Shown: in pieces, positions 60,225-64,000 of the stretch
Layout: the number at the start of each line of letters is the position of its first letter
How positions within the stretch are numbered: position 1 is the stretch's first letter
Assembly (NCBI RefSeq): GCF_900105155.1
Contig: NZ_LT629762.1
Span: 682,001-746,000, forward strand
Length of the DNA: 64,000 nucleotides
DNA from: Pseudomonas prosekii
GTDB taxonomy: Bacteria; Pseudomonadota; Gammaproteobacteria; Pseudomonadales; Pseudomonadaceae
Direction of reading: 5' to 3'
Notes under the pieces: generated by a model
What the model saw: only the letters and a program-made list of their open reading frames with translations
The model's database searches: none
What the model was told of the DNA's origin: nothing
Position numbers and translations under genes: made by a program

Positions 60225-60255
60225 GGTCCGAGTTGAATCAGCGACAATCGTTTCC

Positions 60256-62718
60256 ATGGCGACAGACATGACCACCCCAACCCCCTGCTACCACTGCGCC
60301 CTGCCCTCACCGGCCGGCAGCCGCTTCACCGCTGTCGTCCTCGGTGCAACCCGCGAGTTCTGCTGCCCGGGTTGTCAGGCTGTGGCCGAAGCGATTGTCG
60401 CGGGCGGGTTGGACAGTTATTACCAGCATCGCAGCGAAGCCTCGGCCAACCCCGAGTCGCTGCCGGTGCAACTGGTCGATGAACTGGCGCTGTACGACCG
60501 CGCCGACGTGCAAAAGCCCTTCGTCCGCCACGAAGGCGAACTCGCCGAAACCACCCTGCTTATGGAAGGCATCAGTTGCGCGGCGTGCGGCTGGCTGATC
60601 GAGAAACACCTGCGCACGTTACCGGCCGTGGCCGAGGCGCGACTCAATCTGTCCAACCATCGCTTGCATGTGCGCTGGGCCGACGCGCAATTGCCGCTGA
60701 GCCAAGTGCTCAGCGAACTGCGCCACATCGGCTACGTAGCGCATCCTTATCAAGCCGATCGCGCCAGCGAACAACTGGCCAGTGAAAATCGCCTGGCCCT
60801 GCGCCAGCTCGGCGTCGCCGGGCTGCTGTGGTTCCAGGCAATGATGGCAACCATGGCCACTTGGCCGGAATTCAACATTGACCTCAGCCCCGAGTTGCAC
60901 ACGATCCTGCGCTGGGTTGCGCTGTTCCTGACCACGCCGATTGTGTTCTACAGCTGCGCGCCATTTTTCAAGGGTGCCATGCGCGACCTGCGCACCCGCC
61001 ACCTGACCATGGACGTCTCGGTGTCACTGGCAATTGGCAGCGCCTACCTCGCCGGGATCTGGACCTCGATCACCGGGGTTGGCGAGTTGTATTTCGATGC
61101 GGTCGGCATGTTCGCGTTGTTTCTGCTGGCCGGGCGCTACCTCGAACGCCGCGCCCGCGAACGCACCGCCGCCGCCACTGCGCAACTGGTCAATCTGTTG
61201 CCAGCGTCGTGCCTGCGCTTGACTGCCGACGGCCAAAGCGAACGTATCCTGCTCAGCGAATTGCGCCTCGGCGACAAAGTGCTGGTGCACCCCGGCGCGA
61301 TTCTTCCGGCCGATGGCAAGATCCTCGACGGCCAGTCGAGCATCGACGAATCGCTGCTCACCGGCGAATACCTGCCGCAACCGCGCACCTTGGGCGATGC
61401 GGTTACCGCCGGCACCTTGAACGTCGAAGGCGCGCTGACCGTGCAAGTCCTCGCGCTGGGCCACGACACCCGACTGTCCGCCATCGTCCGCCTGCTCGAC
61501 CGCGCGCAGGCGGAAAAACCGCGCCTGGCGGAAATCGCCGACCGCGCCGCGCAGTGGTTCTTGCTGTTATCGCTGATTGCCGCCGCCGTCATCGGCTTGC
61601 TCTGGTGGGAGCTGGATTCGTCGCGCGCGTTCTGGATTGTGCTGGCGATGCTGGTAGCGACCTGCCCGTGCGCCTTGTCGCTGGCGACGCCGACCGCGCT
61701 GACCGCCGCCACCGGCACGTTGCACAAACTCGGTTTGCTGCTGACTCGCGGCCATGTGCTGGAAGGCCTGAACCAGATCGACACGGTGATTTTCGACAAG
61801 ACCGGCACGCTCACCGAAGGACGCTTGGCGTTGCGCTCGATTCGCCCGCTCGGGCCACTCGGCAGCGATGAGTGCCTGGGCCTCGCCGCCGCCCTGGAAA
61901 ACCGTTCCGAACACCCGATCGCACGTGCATTCGGTCGTGCGCCGCTGGCCGCCGAAGAGGTGCTGAGCACGCCGGGACTGGGCCTTGAAGGTCGAGTCGG
62001 CGAGCAACGTCTGCGCATCGGCCAGCCGGGTTTTGTCTGTGAACTGAGTGGCGCCACGGTGCCGCTGATGCCGAATGAAGCGGGCCAATGGCTGCTGCTC
62101 GGCGACAGCTTCGGGCCGCTGGCGTGGTTTGTCCTCGACGACCGTTTGCGCGCCGACGCCCCGGCGCTGCTGGCCGCGTGCAAGGCGCGTGGCTGGCGCA
62201 CGTTGTTGCTGTCCGGCGACAGTTCGCCGATGGTCGCCAGCGTCGCCGCCGAATTGGGCATCGACGAAGCCCGTGGCGGCTTACGTCCCGACGACAAGTT
62301 GCAGGTGCTGCAGCAACTGCATAAAGAAGGTCGCAAGGTGTTGATGCTCGGCGACGGCGTCAATGACGTGCCGGTGCTGGCCGCCGCCGACATCAGCGTG
62401 GCGATGGGGTCGGCCACCGATCTGGCGAAAACCAGCGCCGACGCGGTGCTGCTGTCCAATCGTCTTGATGCCTTGGTGCAAGCCTTCAGCCTCGCGCGGC
62501 GCACACGTCGGGTAATCATCGAGAACCTGCTGTGGGCCGGGTTGTACAATGGCCTCATGTTGCCGTTCGCCGCCCTCGGCTGGATCACTCCTGTGTGGGC
62601 CGCAGTCGGCATGTCGATCAGTTCGTTGACCGTGGTGCTCAATGCCCTGCGCCTGACTCGGATGCCGAGCGCGCCCGGCGCCGGCGCCACGCCTGAAACC
62701 CGTCCGCTGCCGGCCTGA
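60256..62718 (+). CDS. ccoI: Copper-translocating P1B-type ATPase CcoI
   Basis: An 820-aa copper exporter that supplies cbb3 oxidase biogenesis (FixI/CcoI/CopA2 class). The N-terminus has the ferredoxin-like zinc/copper region CYHCALP and CCPGCQAVAEAIV, then an HMA domain with CAACGWLIEKHL near residue 115. Membrane and catalytic motifs are CPCALSLATPTALTAATG (ion channel CPC), DKTGTLTEGRL (phosphorylated Asp), SEHPIARAF (HP motif) and MLGDGVNDVPVLAAADISVA. ATG at 60256 (MATDMTTPTP) was chosen; ATG at 60268 is an equally possible start. A REP-like element lies upstream. Confidence 0.94.
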   Translation: MATDMTTPTPCYHCALPSPAGSRFTAVVLGATREFCCPGCQAVAEAIVAGGLDSYYQHRSEASANPESLPVQLVDELALYDRADVQKPFVRHEGELAETTLLMEGISCAACGWLIEKHLRTLPAVAEARLNLSNHRLHVRWADAQLPLSQVLSELRHIGYVAHPYQADRASEQLASENRLALRQLGVAGLLWFQAMMATMATWPEFNIDLSPELHTILRWVALFLTTPIVFYSCAPFFKGAMRDLRTRHLTMDVSVSLAIGSAYLAGIWTSITGVGELYFDAVGMFALFLLAGRYLERRARERTAAATAQLVNLLPASCLRLTADGQSERILLSELRLGDKVLVHPGAILPADGKILDGQSSIDESLLTGEYLPQPRTLGDAVTAGTLNVEGALTVQVLALGHDTRLSAIVRLLDRAQAEKPRLAEIADRAAQWFLLLSLIAAAVIGLLWWELDSSRAFWIVLAMLVATCPCALSLATPTALTAATGTLHKLGLLLTRGHVLEGLNQIDTVIFDKTGTLTEGRLALRSIRPLGPLGSDECLGLAAALENRSEHPIARAFGRAPLAAEEVLSTPGLGLEGRVGEQRLRIGQPGFVCELSGATVPLMPNEAGQWLLLGDSFGPLAWFVLDDRLRADAPALLAACKARGWRTLLLSGDSSPMVASVAAELGIDEARGGLRPDDKLQVLQQLHKEGRKVLMLGDGVNDVPVLAAADISVAMGSATDLAKTSADAVLLSNRLDALVQAFSLARRTRRVIIENLLWAGLYNGLMLPFAALGWITPVWAAVGMSISSLTVVLNALRLTRMPSAPGAGATPETRPLPA

Positions 62719-62742
62719 GCCGCGCGGGCATGGAGTCTACCG

Positions 62743-62961
62743 ATGCCAGCTCTTTACGTGATGATCCCGGCCGCGCTGCTGATCGTGGCCATCGCCGTGT
62801 ACATTTTCTTCTGGGCGGTCGACAGCGGCCAGTACGACGACCTCGACGGTCCGGCCCATAGCATCCTGTTCGACGACCAGGACCCGAACCACACCGCCGC
62901 CGTCGACGAGGCCAGCGGCCACCCGACAAAACCCGACGACAAGGCGCCACCCCATGCTTGA
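62743..62961 (+). CDS. ccoS: cbb3 oxidase assembly protein CcoS
   Basis: A 72-aa single-span protein, MPALYVMIPAALLIVAIAV..., with the family pattern FFWAVDSGQYDDLDGPAHSILFDD. CcoS is needed for heme and copper insertion into cbb3 oxidases. It starts 24 bp after ccoI behind a GGAG site, and its 3' end overlaps the next gene by 8 bp. Confidence 0.93.
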   Translation: MPALYVMIPAALLIVAIAVYIFFWAVDSGQYDDLDGPAHSILFDDQDPNHTAAVDEASGHPTKPDDKAPPHA

Positions 62962-63637
62962 ACTGGCGCCATTGCTGGTGTCTGCGGTGATCCTCGGCCT
63001 GCTCGGCGGCGGCCATTGCCTGGGCATGTGCGGCGGTTTGATGGGCGCGTTGACCCTGGCGATTCCCAAGGAACAACGCAGCCGCCGTTTCCGTTTGCTG
63101 CTGGCCTACAACCTCGGACGGATTCTCAGCTACGCCACCGCCGGCCTGCTTATCGGTCTGGCCGGTTGGGCGGTGGCCAACAGCCCGGCGGCGATGTTCA
63201 TGCGCGTGCTTGCCGGGCTGCTGCTGATCGCCATGGGTTTGTACCTGGCCGGCTGGTGGAGCGGCCTGACCCGCATCGAAAGCCTCGGTCGCGGCTTGTG
63301 GCGGCATATTCAGCCGGTTGCGAACAAACTGCTGCCGGTGTCGAGCCTGCCCCGCGCCTTGCTGCTGGGCGCGCTCTGGGGCTGGTTGCCGTGCGGGCTG
63401 GTTTACAGCACGTTGCTGTGGGCGGCGAGCCAGGGTAATGCGCTCGACAGTGCGTTGCTGATGTTGGCGTTCGGGCTCGGTACATGGCCGGTGTTACTGG
63501 CCACCGGGCTGGCGGCAGAACGGGTGACGGCGCTGCTGCGCAAACGCAGCGTGCGCATGGCGGGCGGGTTGCTGGTGATTATCTTCGGCATCTGGACACT
63601 GCCCGGCCCGCATCAGCATTGGTTGATGGGTCACTAA
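62954..63637 (+). CDS. TauE/SafE-like membrane protein linked to ccoS
   Basis: A 227-aa polytopic inner-membrane protein with about six helices. The N-terminal segment holds GLLGGGHCLGMCGGLMGAL, with His and two Cys in a membrane helix, and the C-terminal half has LLLGALWGWLPCGLVYSTL, also with Cys. This is the UPF/TauE-SafE branch often found after ccoS and sometimes described as a heavy-metal transport family; the conserved Cys and His suggest a metal, but no substrate is proven. Its 8-bp overlap with ccoS points to the same assembly pathway. Confidence 0.85.
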   Translation: MLELAPLLVSAVILGLLGGGHCLGMCGGLMGALTLAIPKEQRSRRFRLLLAYNLGRILSYATAGLLIGLAGWAVANSPAAMFMRVLAGLLLIAMGLYLAGWWSGLTRIESLGRGLWRHIQPVANKLLPVSSLPRALLLGALWGWLPCGLVYSTLLWAASQGNALDSALLMLAFGLGTWPVLLATGLAAERVTALLRKRSVRMAGGLLVIIFGIWTLPGPHQHWLMGH

Positions 63638-63645
63638 CTCCCAGC

Positions 63646-63796
63646 CCTGTAGCAGCTGCCGAGCCTGCGAGGCTGCGTTCGGCGGCGCAGCCGTCGTGAA
63701 ATCAGGCAGTGCGGTGTGTCAGGACGATGTGGGCTCAGTGTTTACGACGGCTTCGCCGCCGAACGCAGCCTCGCAGGCTCGGCAGCTGCTACAAGG
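63646..63796. repeat. REP-like doublet, GCAGCTGCCGAGCCTGCGAG class
   Basis: Inverted arms of about 52 bp (63646-63697 and 63744-63796), the longest in the window, matching the element at 32271-32389. It separates the cco assembly operon from hemN. Confidence 0.92.
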
Positions 63797-63826
63797 GATA
63801 GTTGGCGATGGTTGGCAATGACAGCG

Positions 63827-63840
63827 TTGATGCAAATCAA
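63827..63840. promoter_or_regulatory. Perfect ANR/FNR box upstream of hemN
   Basis: TTGATGCAAATCAA fits the consensus TTGAT-N4-ATCAA exactly, 65 bp before the hemN start. ANR activation of hemN is known in Pseudomonas. Confidence 0.88.
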
Positions 63841-63904
63841 GATGCCGCAACGTCGCACCCCATAGACTCGCTGCCACTGCAAGCCTATCCGGGGGAATGC
63901 CCGC

Positions 63905-64000
63905 ATGCTCGACGCCATTCGTTGGGACACTGATCTGATCCGCCGTTACGACCTGTCGGGACCGCGCTATACCTCCTACCCGACCGCCGTTCAATTCACC
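63905..64000 (+). CDS. hemN: Oxygen-independent coproporphyrinogen III oxidase HemN (5' part only)
   Basis: The first 32 codons of a radical-SAM enzyme that converts coproporphyrinogen III to protoporphyrinogen IX without oxygen. The start MLDAIRWDTDLIRRYDLSGP and the following RYTSYPTAVQFT are the family's N-terminal signature; the radical-SAM CxxxCxxC lies beyond the window. ATG at 63905 comes after a perfect ANR box. The position after ccoGHIS matches P. aeruginosa. Confidence 0.93.
   Translation, partial: MLDAIRWDTDLIRRYDLSGPRYTSYPTAVQFT

Overview
The window is a GC-rich, gene-dense chromosomal segment of a Pseudomonas, most likely of the P. fluorescens group. Evidence is the gene order (lolCDE, PilZ gene, glpQ-like gene, sthA; mfd, csiV-like gene; nagZ, psrA, lexA, sulA; topA, fadBA, uup-type ABC-F gene, slt; acnA, aer, two ccoNOQP sets, ccoGHIS, hemN), which matches the order I know from P. 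aeruginosa PAO1 over long stretches, together with many fluorescens-type REP palindromes. No phage, integrase, transposase, CRISPR array, rRNA or tRNA is visible. It is a housekeeping region with regulatory and repeat features of interest rather than an accessory island.

Layout. 1-6.4 kb: lipoprotein export (lolC, lolD, start of lolE, minus strand), a PilZ protein and a glycerophosphodiesterase (plus), then soluble transhydrogenase and an ApbE flavin transferase (minus). 6.7-16.7 kb: a citrate-type MFS symporter, a long-form GAPDH (minus), the transcription-repair coupling factor mfd, a CsiV-like protein and an SNF2/SWIM helicase. 16.9-24.5 kb: a second, convergent SNF2/SWIM helicase, methylthioinosine phosphorylase, nagZ and psrA (minus), then the SOS pair lexA-sulA (plus). 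24.2-31.8 kb: small conserved proteins, topA, a DUF1653 protein and the fatty-acid oxidation operon fadBA, all minus. 31.8-39.5 kb: a gene-free stretch with an orphan terminator, a small membrane protein, a universal stress protein, an ABC-F protein, Slt lytic transglycosylase and an ABC exporter. 39.8-50.8 kb: a 59-aa conserved protein, pdxB, a MATE pump, tusA, rlmM, acnA, the Aer aerotaxis receptor and an alpha/beta hydrolase. 50.9-64 kb: a complete respiratory module with two tandem cbb3 oxidase operons (ccoNOQP twice), the assembly genes ccoGHIS, a TauE/SafE-like membrane protein and the 5' end of hemN.

The last 13 kb forms one functional unit: two high-affinity terminal oxidases, their copper and redox maturation factors, and an oxygen-independent heme biosynthesis gene. 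ANR/FNR-type boxes precede the first oxidase operon (50765-50778, one mismatch) and hemN (63827-63840, perfect), while no such box is visible before the second oxidase operon. This suggests one oxygen-regulated and one constitutive oxidase. Elsewhere, regulatory architecture can be read directly: two LexA boxes on the lexA-sulA promoter and two abutting PsrA palindromes on the psrA promoter.

Repeats: at least thirteen inverted REP doublets of several sequence classes sit between genes, including a three-unit tandem array after acnA. There is also a 67-bp tandem repeat upstream of the MATE gene and a 12-bp tandem repeat that multiplies an in-frame stop codon at the end of an ABC exporter gene. 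The best candidate for something undescribed is an orphan plus-strand terminator at 32221-32246 upstream of fadB, which points to an unannotated small RNA.
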